A stretch of DNA of 64,000 nt from Priestia megaterium (GTDB taxonomy: Bacteria > Bacillota > Bacilli > Bacillales > Bacillaceae_H). The DNA is taken from assembly GCF_023824195.1 (NCBI RefSeq), contig NZ_CP085443.1, forward strand, positions 62,001 through 126,000, given 5' to 3'. A program made the translations under genes and the position numbers. Below, in pieces: positions 34,148-45,027 of this stretch. The notes under the pieces were generated by a model. That model saw only the letters and a program-made list of their open reading frames with translations, searched no databases and was not told the origin of the DNA. Every line of letters begins with the position of its first letter. Within the stretch, counting starts at the first letter, position 1.

Positions 34148-34255
34148 AACTTCATCTCATTTCTAACTAATCTTTGCTAAAGAATAACAAAACTAGGAAA
34201 AAAGAAAAATACGTTACATACAATTTCTACTTACCATAGTCAGCATTATCGGTAA

Positions 34256-34297
34256 AAAACCCTTATAATTAAAATATATTTTAATTATAAGGGTTTT
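34256..34297 (-). terminator. Long hairpin overlapping the end of the next gene
   Basis: A perfect 20-bp stem (AACCCTTATAATTAAAATAT and complement) flanked by A6 and T7. It includes the last codons of the minus-strand 104-aa gene. Confidence 0.8.
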
Positions 34298-34595
34298 TTT
34301 CAGGATTCATTTTATTAAAATCATATAAAAATACAGTGAAATATGTTGCAATATATATAATTAAAATAACCCAAATCTTAAAAGGGTCAATTATAAAGTT
34401 AAAAAGTTGAGTTTGAGTAATAAGAAAGTGTATCAAAAGAGGAATGAACATACACAACCATATAAAATTCCGGTCTTTAACAATATTAAAAATAAAAATT
34501 ATTGAAACAACAATTGTAAAAACTAAATAAACCAAGCATATCCCTCCTATATCATTAAATTTAACACATTTATCCAAAAGATTGTTAATTACCAT
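34281..34595 (-). CDS. Three-helix membrane protein (104 aa)
   Basis: Hydrophobic protein with three membrane segments and a short polar tail (DFNKMNPEKNPYN) encoded within the terminator stem. Start ATG; a ribosome site is not clear. Its place among immunity-like genes suggests it could be a membrane immunity protein, but no family is recognised. Confidence 0.45.
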   Translation of the reverse strand: MVINNLLDKCVKFNDIGGICLVYLVFTIVVSIIFIFNIVKDRNFIWLCMFIPLLIHFLITQTQLFNFIIDPFKIWVILIIYIATYFTVFLYDFNKMNPEKNPYN

Positions 34596-34623
34596 AATGT
34601 GCGTTATAGGTAGTAAAAATCAT

Positions 34624-35085
34624 TTAAAAAGGTTCTTTATTATAGGACTCAAGATCTTTAAACTCTTTAAACTTATTTCTAAAATTAGTAGATATTTTTT
34701 TATCCTTACTCAAAAGTAATACTAAAGATGAGTCCCACAACACCAATTCTGTCATTGCTTTTGGATGCTGAATAATTGGTGTTTCAACCCAAAAATTTGG
34801 ATTCCCATCAGCATAAGGTTCCTCCTTAAGCATATCTAAATCTATATGTTCGTTCTTATTGAAAGCAGAAAAAACTCCCCATGCAAAATATATATCTTCT
34901 TTATTAGCTAGCTCTGTGAGCTTTTCACCTGTAATCCAATAAGTGCTTCCTCTAGCCTCATTAGGATAAATTCTATAATCCATAAAGTAATCAAGATAAG
35001 TATCTGGTAAAGATCCATCTAAATCTGTTAACAACCAATTGTACTTCTTCTGAAGAGTGTTAAAAGAACTTAGTATTTCTCTCAA
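34624..35085 (-). CDS. Hypothetical protein, possible immunity protein (153 aa)
   Basis: Acidic soluble protein with many aromatic residues (NWLLTDLDG, YWITGEKLTELANKEDIYFAWGVFSAF, VLWDSSLVLLLSKD). Composition and length are like immunity proteins of polymorphic toxins. No ribosome site stands out, but the frame is clearly coding. Lies 28 nt upstream of the three-helix gene on the same strand, so the two may be one unit. Confidence 0.5.
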   Translation of the reverse strand: MREILSSFNTLQKKYNWLLTDLDGSLPDTYLDYFMDYRIYPNEARGSTYWITGEKLTELANKEDIYFAWGVFSAFNKNEHIDLDMLKEEPYADGNPNFWVETPIIQHPKAMTELVLWDSSLVLLLSKDKKISTNFRNKFKEFKDLESYNKEPF

Positions 35086-35388
35086 TGATTTCTTTGTATA
35101 CCATATACAAAGCCAGTTAACATAATCACTCTTTTCGGCACATACGAAAAAAGAGAACCCTTATGGGAGTAAGGGTTCTAACAGAGTCATTTTTATAGAA
35201 TATGCAAATCTTTATACACCCTTTATGTATCAATGTTTCTCTCTAGACTAAATGATAATGGAATGCATAAAAGTCCTCTCTTATATACATTTATAAAAAA
35301 TTCGAATAAAAATAATCCAGTAAATATTGAAGATACAGATTGAGTAAGCATGAACAAAGACTAAAAGAACAAATCAAATTTACCTACT

Positions 35389-35628
35389 TTAAAATAAATC
35401 CTTACGCATTTCTCGGGTTCGAACGCCATCTTCAATTTTTTCTGCAATATCCATTAACCTTTCAATGTCGGAAAAGGAATACATTCGGGTACCTGAAGAA
35501 TTCCGTTTTGGGAAAATAAGCTCCCGAGCTTCATAATAACGAACTTGTCTTTCTGATAAACCTGTCATTTCAGTAACGATTTTTATAGTCATAACTTTCT
35601 CATCTAAATATGGATGATTTTTAGTCAA
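35389..35628 (-). CDS. TnrA-like MerR-family regulator lacking the C-terminal tail (79 aa)
   Basis: Close to B. subtilis TnrA over its DNA-binding part: [56 protein letters not shown]. TnrA is about 110 residues and ends in a tail that binds feedback-inhibited glutamine synthetase; here the frame stops after REMRKDLF, so the tail is absent. It may bind TnrA or GlnR sites without nitrogen control. TTG start with GAGAGGAT upstream. Single gene. Confidence 0.8.
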   Translation of the reverse strand: MTKNHPYLDEKVMTIKIVTEMTGLSERQVRYYEARELIFPKRNSSGTRMYSFSDIERLMDIAEKIEDGVRTREMRKDLF

Positions 35629-36491
35629 GAATATCCTCTCCTATTTCCATTCTTTATCAGTATATATGTTATTAACTTTTGGATTGTATATAGAAATGAA
35701 GTTTATTAAATATAGCACGTTATAAACACTTCTTGATGAAAGGCGTTTTTAGTTCTTAAGAGTGACATTAGGTTAACTAATTTCAAAAAGCGAGCGTTTC
35801 AAAATCAATAACTAAGAAGAAAATAAGCGCTTCTAAATTGCTCAAATTTACGTCGAACCATTTATTATATGTAAAACCAAAGTTAATTCCCTCAGAGAGC
35901 GCTTCTCTGTATATTTGAAACATATTTTAGTCTGATTACTAATGAAATATGTTGATACCGTGCAACCTATATCATTTTAGTCATTTTCATTCTGATAAAT
36001 AAAAAGACTTGCTTTAGATAGAAAGCAAGTTGAAAGAAGGATAATCACTTTGGTGATTCCATTATAATCCAATGACTATAGTGAATCATTAAAATATGGT
36101 TAAAAATCAATTAAAAGTAAATTAATTAATAAAAAGTATTAATTAACCTTTTATTTGAATTTCGTTAAAGTAATTTTATTAATTTAAATAAAATTCTTAA
36201 CTTTATTCCTTTAATGTTTTAAAACGACATAGAATTAGATGTCTGCAAAAGTATACGTTTATGGGCTATCTATAGAAGACAAACCTGGACATTAATAAAA
36301 TAAAAGGCCATATCATTATGAAATGATGTAGCCTTTTATTTTTAAGTATTAGATGAAATTTGTAAAAATATAATCAGTTTCTCTACAAATATATCATATT
36401 CATATGATTAAAGATTCTTTTTTAATTAGGCACACTTTATTATGATCGAGTCAGCACAATAAAAAATAAAGAAAATAAAACAAGGAACTAT
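35629..36491. other. Long A/T-rich non-coding stretch
   Basis: No gene seen. Contains hairpins AAAAAGACTTGCTTT / AAAGCAAGTT (36000-36031) and AAAAGGC.ATATCATT / ATGATGTAGCCTTTT (36300-36342), both terminator-like, and a run of TTAATTAA repeats near 36120-36190. Confidence 0.5.
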
Positions 36492-36920
36492 TTAAATACT
36501 TAACTTTCCACTTATCCAATCTTCTATAAAATGTTTCAATGAAGGTGCAATCTGGGCTCGTTGATTGTTCTCATGATTCCAAACATAAATATCATGTTGG
36601 TTTATAGATCTATCTGATGTTGAATATCCAAACATATCACCATTTCCAGCATCTGCGAAAAATAACAAATTGTTAAAAGGGATGTATACGTCCTCCATTC
36701 TGTCTCCTAAATTTAAATTTTCTCTTATAATTTTCTCTATAGACCAAATTAATGAGCAACCATAACCATCATTTACACCATTTGTTTCGTACAATAAACT
36801 TCTTAATTCTTTTGGAATCTGAATACTAAATAGCTTTTCCAGCACTTCTATGTCCTCTATACTAGCCGGTTCTCCATATACACATTCTGTTGAAATATTT
36901 TGTATTAAATCCTTCCACAT
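36492..36920 (-). CDS. SMI1/KNR4 (SUKH) family immunity-like protein (142 aa)
   Basis: SUKH-fold protein: the start WKDLIQNIS, PASIEDIEVLEKLFSIQIPKELRSLLYETNGV (helices and the conserved P..L..L....NG) and the C-terminal FADAGNGDMFGYS ... YVWNHENN match the family. In bacteria these usually neutralise secreted nuclease or deaminase toxins. No toxin gene is adjacent. ATG with AGAAGGTGAG upstream. Confidence 0.8.
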   Translation of the reverse strand: MWKDLIQNISTECVYGEPASIEDIEVLEKLFSIQIPKELRSLLYETNGVNDGYGCSLIWSIEKIIRENLNLGDRMEDVYIPFNNLLFFADAGNGDMFGYSTSDRSINQHDIYVWNHENNQRAQIAPSLKHFIEDWISGKLSI

Positions 36921-37477
36921 AGGCTCACCTTCTTTATTAAAAGATTATATGTTAAGTTGGTAAGATAACAAATAATTGTTTCGATAGCTGTGAGGAAATT
37001 CACAACTTTAAAATCTGAAGAACATTATAATGTATTTGACCTTCTTAACAAAGGATCAGTCTTTCTTTGCATTATATAAGAACAATCATTCTGTAGTAAT
37101 CTCTGTTCTGCTATGTTCGGAGATTTTTTCTATATTGAGAATAATTTCCAGTTATCATAATGTCTCCTTCCGAAGCACATAGTAAAGAATAGCTTTTGTA
37201 CCACAAGAAATCTCAGAGGCTCTTTTTATTTCAGAATAAACGGATTAAAGGCTTTTTGAAAAATATAGAGGTAACTCATATTCAGATGACAGAGTTTAAC
37301 CACATGTTTTATAAAAAGTCTTGATGGATTAATTCTTGTATAATATTTGTTATTGTAATTAAAAAGCAGATCTTATCCAAGGATAAAATCTGCTAAAAAA
37401 TCAAAAAGAAGTAATGAAAACATCGTGATTTACTCAATGATTCATTAATTAAAGGAAGAATGTAATTCTCACTAGGT
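36921..37477. other. Non-coding stretch with box B remnants
   Basis: A partial dispersed repeat (hairpin with AATCTCTG / CGGAGATTTTTTC at 37107-37132, then CAGTTATCATAATG) and a hairpin GCAGATCTTATCC / GGATAAAATCTGC (37366-37394) that can terminate hutM. No gene seen. Confidence 0.45.
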
Positions 37478-38911
37478 CTATTCTCCAGAACTTCTCTTTA
37501 ATATTATTGTATCTTTTTCCTTATCTATTTTCTTATGAATACGTAAGTAATAGTAGGCATAGCATCCAATTGCAAATGGGATACCGCAGTATAAAGCAGC
37601 CCTGAGAGAATCAACAAAAGCCATACTAACAATGACTACTAAACAGAGTATAAAGCAGGTAATTGGAACAATAGGATACAGAGGTGTACGGAAGTTTAAT
37701 TGATTAATATCATTTCCTTCCGCAATATAAGCTTTACGGAAATTTAATTGAGATAAGGCAGTTAACATCCAAACAGTGATACCAGCTAGGCCAGCAATCG
37801 ATACTAAAATTAGAAAAACAGTATTAGCAGCAATGAAGCTTGTTAAGAGGGATAGACATGCTACTAAAAAAGTTACACTTAATGCGCGTAATGGTACCCC
37901 CTTTTGGCTTAATTTTGAAAAAGATTTCCCAGCAAATCCTTCGCGGCTCATAGCCCATAACATTCGTGTGGATGCATATAACCCTGAATTTGCAACCGAT
38001 AAAACCGCAGTGAGAATAACAAAATTCATCACATCTGCTGCATACGGTATCCCAACATTGTCGAAAACATAGACAAATGGGCTATCCACTGATCCTGCTT
38101 TTTGCCAGGAGACTAAACTAACGAGGATAAGCATGGAAATTACATAAAAAAATACTGTTCGCCAAACTGTATTTTTAATAGCTCTAGGGATTTCCCTATG
38201 TGGATTTTCAGATTCTCCAGCTGCAATACCAATCAATTCGGTTCCCTGAAAAGAAAAAACAACTCCAATCATGGCAAAGAAAACACTACTAAATCCATTT
38301 GGAAAAAGTCCTCCATTATTCATTATGGTAGAAACACTTTGAACTGTATTTTTTGCCCCGTGAGTATCAAGAAATCCAAAAATTATACCTGCCCCAATTA
38401 TAATAAATAATAAAATGGTTACGATTTTAATACTTGAAAACCAAAATTCTGTTTCTGCAAAACTCCGAGTAGACAGAGAGTTAATGATAAACAAAGAAGT
38501 TCCAAAAATAGCACACCAAACCCAAACAGGAATATCAGGAAACCAGCGCTGCATTAATAATCCAGATGCTGTGAATTCAACACTTACTGTAACTGCCCAA
38601 TTCAACCAGTACATCCATCCCACAGTAAAACCTGTTCCAGGTCCTATATATTTTGTTGCATAGGCTTGAAATGACCCTGTCACCGGCATAGATACGGTCA
38701 ATTCACCAAGGCAAAGCATAACTAAGTACATTAAGAAACCCACAACGAGGTAAGCTAATATAGCCCCACCAGGACCAGCTTCATTGATAATATGACCCGA
38801 ATTTAGAAAAAGTCCTGTTCCAATTACTCCACCGATTGAAATCATAAATAAATGTCTGCTTTTCATATTTCTTTGAAGCTCATTGGGTACTTCTATTTTT
38901 TTACTATGCAT
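37478..38911 (-). CDS. hutM: HutM-like histidine permease (477 aa)
   Basis: APC-family amino-acid permease with twelve expected membrane helices. The start LQRNMKSRHLFMISIGGVIGTGLFL and the block FQGTELIGIAAGESENPHREIPRAIKNTVWRT are typical, and it follows B. subtilis HutM closely. Transport of histidine is inferred from this and from divergence from the hut operon; in B. subtilis hutM is instead the last gene of the operon. ATG start; AGGAAG-type site upstream. The gene ends in front of a terminator hairpin. Confidence 0.82.
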   Translation of the reverse strand: MHSKKIEVPNELQRNMKSRHLFMISIGGVIGTGLFLNSGHIINEAGPGGAILAYLVVGFLMYLVMLCLGELTVSMPVTGSFQAYATKYIGPGTGFTVGWMYWLNWAVTVSVEFTASGLLMQRWFPDIPVWVWCAIFGTSLFIINSLSTRSFAETEFWFSSIKIVTILLFIIIGAGIIFGFLDTHGAKNTVQSVSTIMNNGGLFPNGFSSVFFAMIGVVFSFQGTELIGIAAGESENPHREIPRAIKNTVWRTVFFYVISMLILVSLVSWQKAGSVDSPFVYVFDNVGIPYAADVMNFVILTAVLSVANSGLYASTRMLWAMSREGFAGKSFSKLSQKGVPLRALSVTFLVACLSLLTSFIAANTVFLILVSIAGLAGITVWMLTALSQLNFRKAYIAEGNDINQLNFRTPLYPIVPITCFILCLVVIVSMAFVDSLRAALYCGIPFAIGCYAYYYLRIHKKIDKEKDTIILKRSSGE

Positions 38912-39440
38912 GTATAACCCTCTTCCTAATAGTATGATTTAATTATTTTTATGTTATAAACAGGGTTCTCCTTTAAACTAAAAATTTAAATGAGCAGATC
39001 GGTTGGAGATAATTTAAAATATGTTTTGAATGAATATAGTTTTTTTATGATTTTTAAAATATCTATTAAAATCTCAAAAAAATATAATCTAGCTTTCCTT
39101 TACAAGTTACTATAAGTCTTTCCAATACAAAAAAACTTCGCAAAAATACTAATTTCCTTTTTGCCAAGTTCCATTCTATAAACTAATAACTAAATTGGAG
39201 TCTTGTTTTATTTACTTAACTACACCTAAATAAACTTATATAAGTAATATTTTTAAGTTTGATAGGTATCTGATCTACTCTCTTGGAGAAAACCCTATTC
39301 TAAAAAATAACATCATACCTGATTTTTATATTTCCATCTTTTTGTTAAGATCCTCCATTAACTAAAATTTAATTCATCCACTAAAGGCTAGATTATCTAG
39401 AATTTTCAGAATTATATTCAGTATATCTACCGAATAAATA
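38912..39440. other. hutM-hutP divergent intergenic region
   Basis: A/T-rich, 640 bp in all up to hutP. No gene seen apart from the promoter region described next. Confidence 0.45.
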
Positions 39441-39508
39441 GTTGTCAACGCAGAAATGTATGCGCTATCAAAAGCTAGATTGACAACTAATATACCCTTC
39501 AGTATATA
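39441..39508 (+). promoter_or_regulatory. hutP promoter with flanking inverted repeat
   Basis: TTGACA (39480-39485), 17 nt, TATATA (39503-39508). The -35 box is one arm of an 8-bp inverted repeat, GTTGTCAA (39441-39448) and TTGACAAC (39480-39487), which could be an operator. Confidence 0.6.
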
Positions 39509-39548
39509 CTAATCTAGTAGTAAGGGAAGCACAAAGGGGGAACATCTT

Positions 39549-40013
39549 ATGAGCAATCAGGTTAAACAAAAGAATAATTTTTCAATGGGTAAGTTAACTT
39601 CTTTATTGGTTCTCTTGCATAATACTGAACTGATGAAAGAAGTTGAACAAGAACTGGACTCAAGGGGTTATAACTATACAGTTGGAAAAGTTGGGGCTAT
39701 GGAGCTATCAAAAGTAGTTGCTGCTGTTGAAACAAGTGCTAAAAATAACCATATTATAAATGCTAATTCGTATAGGGAAGTCCATGCTCTTTATCATGCC
39801 ATATTGGAAGCAATTCAGGGAGTAAGTAGGGGGACTTTACAGTTAGGAGATATTTTACGTACAGTTGGTTTAACTTTTTCAATTGTCAGAGGAAATATTG
39901 ACTCCTCTGGTTATGGTGGAGAATGGATTAGTGTATGTGTCTATGGAACTATAGGGGCCCCAAAAAAAGGGTTTGAACATGATGCATTAGGTTTTGGATT
40001 TAACCATATCTAA
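39549..40013 (+). CDS. hutP: HutP, histidine-responsive RNA-binding antiterminator (154 aa)
   Basis: Hexameric RNA-binding protein which, with L-histidine and Mg2+, binds NAG repeats and lets RNA polymerase pass the hut terminator. The C-terminal block GNIDSSGYGGEWISVCVYGTIGAPKKGFEHDALGFG is the most conserved part of the family, and length agrees with the B. subtilis protein. Start ATG after AAAGGGGGAA. First gene of the plus-strand hut operon; its target lies in the gap before hutH. Confidence 0.92.
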   Translation: MSNQVKQKNNFSMGKLTSLLVLLHNTELMKEVEQELDSRGYNYTVGKVGAMELSKVVAAVETSAKNNHIINANSYREVHALYHAILEAIQGVSRGTLQLGDILRTVGLTFSIVRGNIDSSGYGGEWISVCVYGTIGAPKKGFEHDALGFGFNHI

Positions 40014-40203
40014 AAAAATCTATTCAAAGTAATTTAAATAAATATTTTTAAATTTTTCAAAAAACAATTGACAAAGTATTCAGATAAAGAGATACTAGTT
40101 TCAGATACATTAGTTGCTTTAAGCTTTAGATCTTAAAGTATAGATTCATATAGCATTGTTAGTTATGTTTGTTTTAGATATTTAAAATTGTATTTAAAGC
40201 CCA

Positions 40204-40276
40204 TAGTTTATTCAGTTTAGTTTATAGGGGGCTATATCAAAAAAGATTTGTTTCTTTTTTGATATAGCCCCTTTTT
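40204..40276 (+). promoter_or_regulatory. HutP-controlled attenuator before hutH
   Basis: NAG triplets at 40204 (TAG), 40213 (CAG), 40218 (TAG) and 40225 (TAG) lead into a long terminator, GGGGCTATATCAAAAAAGA pairing with its complement and followed by T5. This is the layout of the known HutP target. Confidence 0.8.
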
Positions 40277-40324
40277 ATGTTCAAAAAACAATAAGATTTT
40301 TTAATTTAAAAAGGAGTGATTAGA

Positions 40325-41836
40325 ATGTTTGTTCAAATAGATGGTAACTCATTAACGTATGAACAAATTCATCAAGTTATTTATGAAGGTTATTCTGTTA
40401 AAATTAGTGATCACGCGCTAGAAAATATCAAAAGAAGTAGAGCTTTAGTGGAGGATAGCATTACCAATAACAAGGTAATTTACGGTGTGAACACAGGATT
40501 TGGGAAATTCAGTGACACAGTTATTTCAAAGGATGATTTAGCTGACTTACAAATCAATTTAATTCGAAGCCATGCTTGTGGGCTTGGGGAGCCATTTCCT
40601 ATAGAAGTAAGCCAGGTTATGTTACTTCTAAGAGCTAATGCATTAGCGAAAGGCTATTCAGGAATTCGTCTAGAAACACTGCAGTTATTAATAGATTGTT
40701 TAAATCAAAATATCGTTCCAGTTATTCCTAGTCAAGGATCCCTAGGAGCAAGTGGTGATCTAGCTCCTCTATCGCACTTAGCCCTATTATTAGTTGGAGA
40801 AGGAGAAGCCGTCTTTAATGGTGAAAAAATGTCAGGTGCAGAAGCATTGAAATTAGCAGGCCTTCAACCAATCAAATTGCAAGCTAAGGAAGGGCTTGCT
40901 TTAATCAATGGAACCCAAGCTATGACTGCTGTAGGTGTGGTTGCTTATATGGAGGCTCAAAAGTTAGCTGACCTTTCAGATGGAATTGCTTCCCTAACAT
41001 TAGAAGGTTTACAAGGAATTGTTGACGCTTTCACACCAGAATCTCATTCTGTAAGACCTTACCCTGAACAGAAACAAGTGGCTGAACGAATTCTTTCTTA
41101 CCTTGACGGTAGTCAACTAACCACTACTCAAGGACAAATTCGAGTTCAAGATGCGTATTCATTACGATGTATCCCACAAGTCCATGGTGCTATTCAACAA
41201 GTTTTAAATTATGTAAAAGAGAAACTATCGATTGAGATAAACTCAGCAACAGATAATCCACTAATCTTCTCGGACAGTGGAAATGTTATTTCCGGTGGAA
41301 ACTTTCATGGACAACCTATCGCTTTTGCGATGGACTTTCTTGGAATTGCAATGTCTGAAGTAGGAAATATTTCTGAAAGACGTATCGAACGATTGGTGAA
41401 TCCCCAACTAAGTGATTTACCGGCATTTTTAAGTCCTGACCCTGGTCTTCAATCAGGCTTAATGATTACTCAATATGCTGCTGCTTCATTAGTTTCGGAA
41501 AATAAGACATTAGCTCATCCTTCTAGTGTAGACTCTATTCCATCTTCTGCTAATCAAGAAGATCATGTGAGTATGGGAACAACTGCTGCTCGCCATGCTT
41601 ATCAAATTATTCAAAATAGTAGAAGGGTTCTTGCCATCGAAGCTATCTGTGCTGCTCAGGCTGCTGATATTAGAGGTGTAAGTAAGTTAGCTCCAGAAAC
41701 AACGAAACTTTATTCGAGAATTAGAAAATCTGTTCCAACAATTACAAAAGATCGAATCTTCTCACGTGATATTGAAAAATTGGCTGCTGATTTAAAAGGG
41801 GTTGTAAAAGAAGTTAATTACGAAATGGTACGTTAA
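40325..41836 (+). CDS. hutH: Histidine ammonia-lyase (503 aa)
   Basis: First enzyme of histidine breakdown: L-histidine to urocanate and ammonia. The self-formed MIO cofactor triad Ala-Ser-Gly falls exactly at residues 142-144 when counted from the ATG I chose, the standard numbering of the family; that ATG has AAGGAG 9-10 nt upstream, so the earlier GTG is rejected. Other marks are [21 protein letters not shown] and [18 protein letters not shown]. Complete and of normal length. Expression depends on HutP and histidine. Confidence 0.97.
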   Translation: MFVQIDGNSLTYEQIHQVIYEGYSVKISDHALENIKRSRALVEDSITNNKVIYGVNTGFGKFSDTVISKDDLADLQINLIRSHACGLGEPFPIEVSQVMLLLRANALAKGYSGIRLETLQLLIDCLNQNIVPVIPSQGSLGASGDLAPLSHLALLLVGEGEAVFNGEKMSGAEALKLAGLQPIKLQAKEGLALINGTQAMTAVGVVAYMEAQKLADLSDGIASLTLEGLQGIVDAFTPESHSVRPYPEQKQVAERILSYLDGSQLTTTQGQIRVQDAYSLRCIPQVHGAIQQVLNYVKEKLSIEINSATDNPLIFSDSGNVISGGNFHGQPIAFAMDFLGIAMSEVGNISERRIERLVNPQLSDLPAFLSPDPGLQSGLMITQYAAASLVSENKTLAHPSSVDSIPSSANQEDHVSMGTTAARHAYQIIQNSRRVLAIEAICAAQAADIRGVSKLAPETTKLYSRIRKSVPTITKDRIFSRDIEKLAADLKGVVKEVNYEMVR

Positions 41837-42053
41837 TGAACGTGTGAAGTCGTTTTTATTATAAAACTCTAGCATAAACTCATTAAAATATTAGGATATC
41901 AATCTTTCTTTTTCTCAATTATGAAGATTTATGAGATTTCCTTCGTAAAGTAAACCCGTATGAAATATGGCCAGAGTATAAGTAATTATCTATAAGAATA
42001 AATTTTAAAAAACAGTTTAAAATTATTTGAATTTATTTACAGGGGGAAGAAAT

Positions 42054-43712
42054 ATGACTACTGAACAAAAAGTAATTAAGGCGCCTCATGGAAAAGAATT
42101 AAATACAAAAGGTTGGATACAAGAGGCAGTTCTTCGTATGTTAATGAACAATTTAGATCCGGAAGTGGCAGAACATCCGGAGAAATTAGTTGTATATGGG
42201 GGAATAGGGAAGGCAGCTCGAAATTGGGATGCATTCGATCGTATCGTAACCACTTTGAAAGATCTAGAAGAGGATGAAACACTATTAGTACAGTCTGGAA
42301 AACCAGTAGCTGTTTTTAAAACTCATAAAGATGCACCACGTGTACTCTTAGCTAACTCCAATATTGTTCCGGCCTTTGCAAATTGGGAAAAATTCCATGA
42401 ACTCGATAAAAAAGGATTGATGATGTATGGGCAAATGACAGCCGGTAGCTGGATTTATATTGGAAGTCAAGGAATTGTACAAGGTACGTATGAAACATTT
42501 GCTGAATGTGCGAAACAACATTTTAATGGTAGTCTCGAAGGTACCATTACCGTAACAGCTGGATTAGGAGGCATGGGAGGCGCTCAGCCATTAGCCGTTA
42601 CAATGGCAGGGGGCGTAGTCATTGGAATTGATGTTGACCGAACACGTATTGAAAAACGAATTGAAACACGCTATTGTGACGTTGTGTTAGAAAGCTTAGA
42701 TGACGCCATTGCTTTAGCACAAGAAGCAAAAGACTCAGGAAAAGCGCTCTCGATTGGTGTGGTTGGAAATGCAGCTGAAGTGCTTCCTCAAATGATTAAA
42801 CGTGGATTTATTCCAGACATTGTAACGGATCAAACATCCGCGCATGATCCATTAAATGGATACCTTCCAGTAGGCTTTACCTTAGAGCAAGGGGAAGTAT
42901 TACGTACTGAAAATCCTGAAGAATATGTAAGGAAATCTAAGGCGAGTATGGCTGTTCATGTTCAGGCTATGTTAGATATGCAGAAAGAAGGAGCCATTGC
43001 TTTCGACTACGGAAATAATATTCGTCAAGTAGCGTTAGATGAAGGCGTAAAAGACGCGTTCAACTTCCCAGGTTTTGTACCTGCTTATATCCGTCCTCAA
43101 TTCTGTGAAGGAAAAGGACCTTTCCGTTGGGTAGCTTTATCAGGTGATCCAGAAGATATTTATAAAACAGACGAAGTCATTTTACGTGAATTCTCATATA
43201 ATACTCACCTTTGTAACTGGATTAAAATGGCGAGAGAAAAAATTGAATTTCAAGGATTACCGGCACGTATCTGTTGGTTAGGATATGGAGAACGTGCACG
43301 ATTTGGAAAAATTATTAATGAAATGGTTGCATCTGGAGAACTTTCAGCACCTATTGTTATTGGTAGAGATCATTTAGACGCGGGATCTGTTGCTTCGCCA
43401 AACCGCGAAACAGAAGCGATGAGAGATGGCAGTGATGCTGTAGCAGATTGGCCTATTTTAAATGCACTAGTTAATACAGCCGCAGGGGCAAGTTGGGTAT
43501 CTGTTCACCATGGTGGTGGCGTAGGCATGGGGTATTCTCTTCACGCAGGTATGGTCGTAGTAGCAGATGGCACGGAAGATGCGGCTAAACGTCTTGAACG
43601 CGTATTAACAACAGACCCTGGTATGGGGGTAGTTCGTCATTTAGATGCAGGCTATGAATTAGCCATTCAAACTGCCAAAGAAAAAGGCATGAACATTCCA
43701 ACATTAGACTAA
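42054..43712 (+). CDS. hutU: Urocanate hydratase (552 aa)
   Basis: Second step: urocanate to imidazolone propionate, with tightly bound NAD+. Conserved blocks include [21 protein letters not shown], the NAD-binding [12 protein letters not shown] and DQTSAHDP with the active-site region; [13 protein letters not shown] lies further on. The ATG has GGGGGAA upstream and gives the same length as B. subtilis HutU. Follows hutH after about 215 nt, a gap with no clear terminator. Confidence 0.97.
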   Translation: MTTEQKVIKAPHGKELNTKGWIQEAVLRMLMNNLDPEVAEHPEKLVVYGGIGKAARNWDAFDRIVTTLKDLEEDETLLVQSGKPVAVFKTHKDAPRVLLANSNIVPAFANWEKFHELDKKGLMMYGQMTAGSWIYIGSQGIVQGTYETFAECAKQHFNGSLEGTITVTAGLGGMGGAQPLAVTMAGGVVIGIDVDRTRIEKRIETRYCDVVLESLDDAIALAQEAKDSGKALSIGVVGNAAEVLPQMIKRGFIPDIVTDQTSAHDPLNGYLPVGFTLEQGEVLRTENPEEYVRKSKASMAVHVQAMLDMQKEGAIAFDYGNNIRQVALDEGVKDAFNFPGFVPAYIRPQFCEGKGPFRWVALSGDPEDIYKTDEVILREFSYNTHLCNWIKMAREKIEFQGLPARICWLGYGERARFGKIINEMVASGELSAPIVIGRDHLDAGSVASPNRETEAMRDGSDAVADWPILNALVNTAAGASWVSVHHGGGVGMGYSLHAGMVVVADGTEDAAKRLERVLTTDPGMGVVRHLDAGYELAIQTAKEKGMNIPTLD

Positions 43713-43731
43713 AAGAAAAGGAGTGAGCATC

Positions 43732-45027
43732 ATGTCATCTATTACGTATATTAAACGCGCCTCACAACTGATTACAGTTAGAGGCGGAACTAAAGAACCA
43801 AAACGCGCTCAAGATATGTCCGATATCGGTATTATCGAGCATGGCAGTGTTGTAGTAGAAAATGGGTTGATTACGTTTGTTGGATCGGATGTTGAAGCAG
43901 AACGTTATGTTCGTACTTTGAATGGACATATCAATACGATTGAGGCTTCAGGAAAGATTGTTACTCCAGGTCTAATCGATCCTCATACTCACATTGTGTT
44001 TGGGGGAAGTCGTGAAAAAGAGCTAGAGATGCGATTAAACGGAGCTAAATATATTGATATCCTAAAGGCAGGCGGAGGAATTCTCCAAACAACAACAAGT
44101 ACAAGAGAAGCTACAGAAGAACAATTGATTCAAGAAACCTCCAAACGCCTAAATCGTTTTCTACAATATGGAGTTACGACGGTTGAAGCGAAAAGTGGAT
44201 ATGGTTTGACACTAGAAGATGAATTGAAACAGCTACGAGCAGCCAAAAAGCTCGACGAAAGGCATCCTATTGATATAGTTTCTACCTTCATGGGAGCTCA
44301 TGCTGTTCCAGTTGAATATAAAGAAAATCCAGACGAATTTGTTCGTTTAGTGATAGAGGAAATGATTCCAAGAGTTGCAGAAGAAAATTTGGCTGAGTTT
44401 TGCGATGTTTTTTGTGAAGAAGGAGTCTTTACAATTGAACAGTCGGAGCAAATTCTTGAGGCAGGAAAAGTCTACGGATTAAAGCCAAAAATACATGCAG
44501 ATGAAATTGTTCAATTTGGCGGTGCAGAACTTGCAGCAAAGGTAGGGGCTGTTTCAGCCGACCATTTATTACAGGCATCCGATGAAGGTATTAAACAAAT
44601 GGATAAAAGTGGTGTTATTGCAGTCTTGTTGCCAGGTACAGCGTTCTTTTTAATGGAGAAGCCTGCGAATGCAAGAAAGATGATTGAAGCTGGAGTTCCG
44701 GTTGCCCTTTCAACTGATCGTAATCCAGGGTCATCACCTACTGAATCGTTACCTTTTATTATGAATCTAGCATGTCTTACGATGAAGATGACGCCAGCCG
44801 AAGTTCTAACAGCATGTACAATTAATGCAGCTCATGCCATTGGAAGAGCTGATGAAGTTGGAAGTATCGAAGTAGGAAAGAAAGGGGACCTTGTTTTATT
44901 TGATGCACCGAATTATCAAACGTTGCAGTATAACTATGCAGTGAACCTTGTAGATACTGTCATTAAAAAAGGACAAGTGATTGTGGAAGGTGGGGCTTTA
45001 CGTGACGTACCCGTATCCACAACTTAA
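43732..45027 (+). CDS. hutI: Imidazolonepropionase (431 aa)
   Basis: Third step: ring opening of imidazolone propionate to formiminoglutamate. Amidohydrolase-fold enzyme with metal-binding HTHIVF (the HxH near residue 85), the VEAKSGYGL substrate loop, a later His in IHADE and the Asp in LSTDRNPGSSP. ATG chosen with AAAGGAG 8 nt upstream. Begins about 20 nt after hutU. Confidence 0.96.
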   Translation: MSSITYIKRASQLITVRGGTKEPKRAQDMSDIGIIEHGSVVVENGLITFVGSDVEAERYVRTLNGHINTIEASGKIVTPGLIDPHTHIVFGGSREKELEMRLNGAKYIDILKAGGGILQTTTSTREATEEQLIQETSKRLNRFLQYGVTTVEAKSGYGLTLEDELKQLRAAKKLDERHPIDIVSTFMGAHAVPVEYKENPDEFVRLVIEEMIPRVAEENLAEFCDVFCEEGVFTIEQSEQILEAGKVYGLKPKIHADEIVQFGGAELAAKVGAVSADHLLQASDEGIKQMDKSGVIAVLLPGTAFFLMEKPANARKMIEAGVPVALSTDRNPGSSPTESLPFIMNLACLTMKMTPAEVLTACTINAAHAIGRADEVGSIEVGKKGDLVLFDAPNYQTLQYNYAVNLVDTVIKKGQVIVEGGALRDVPVSTT

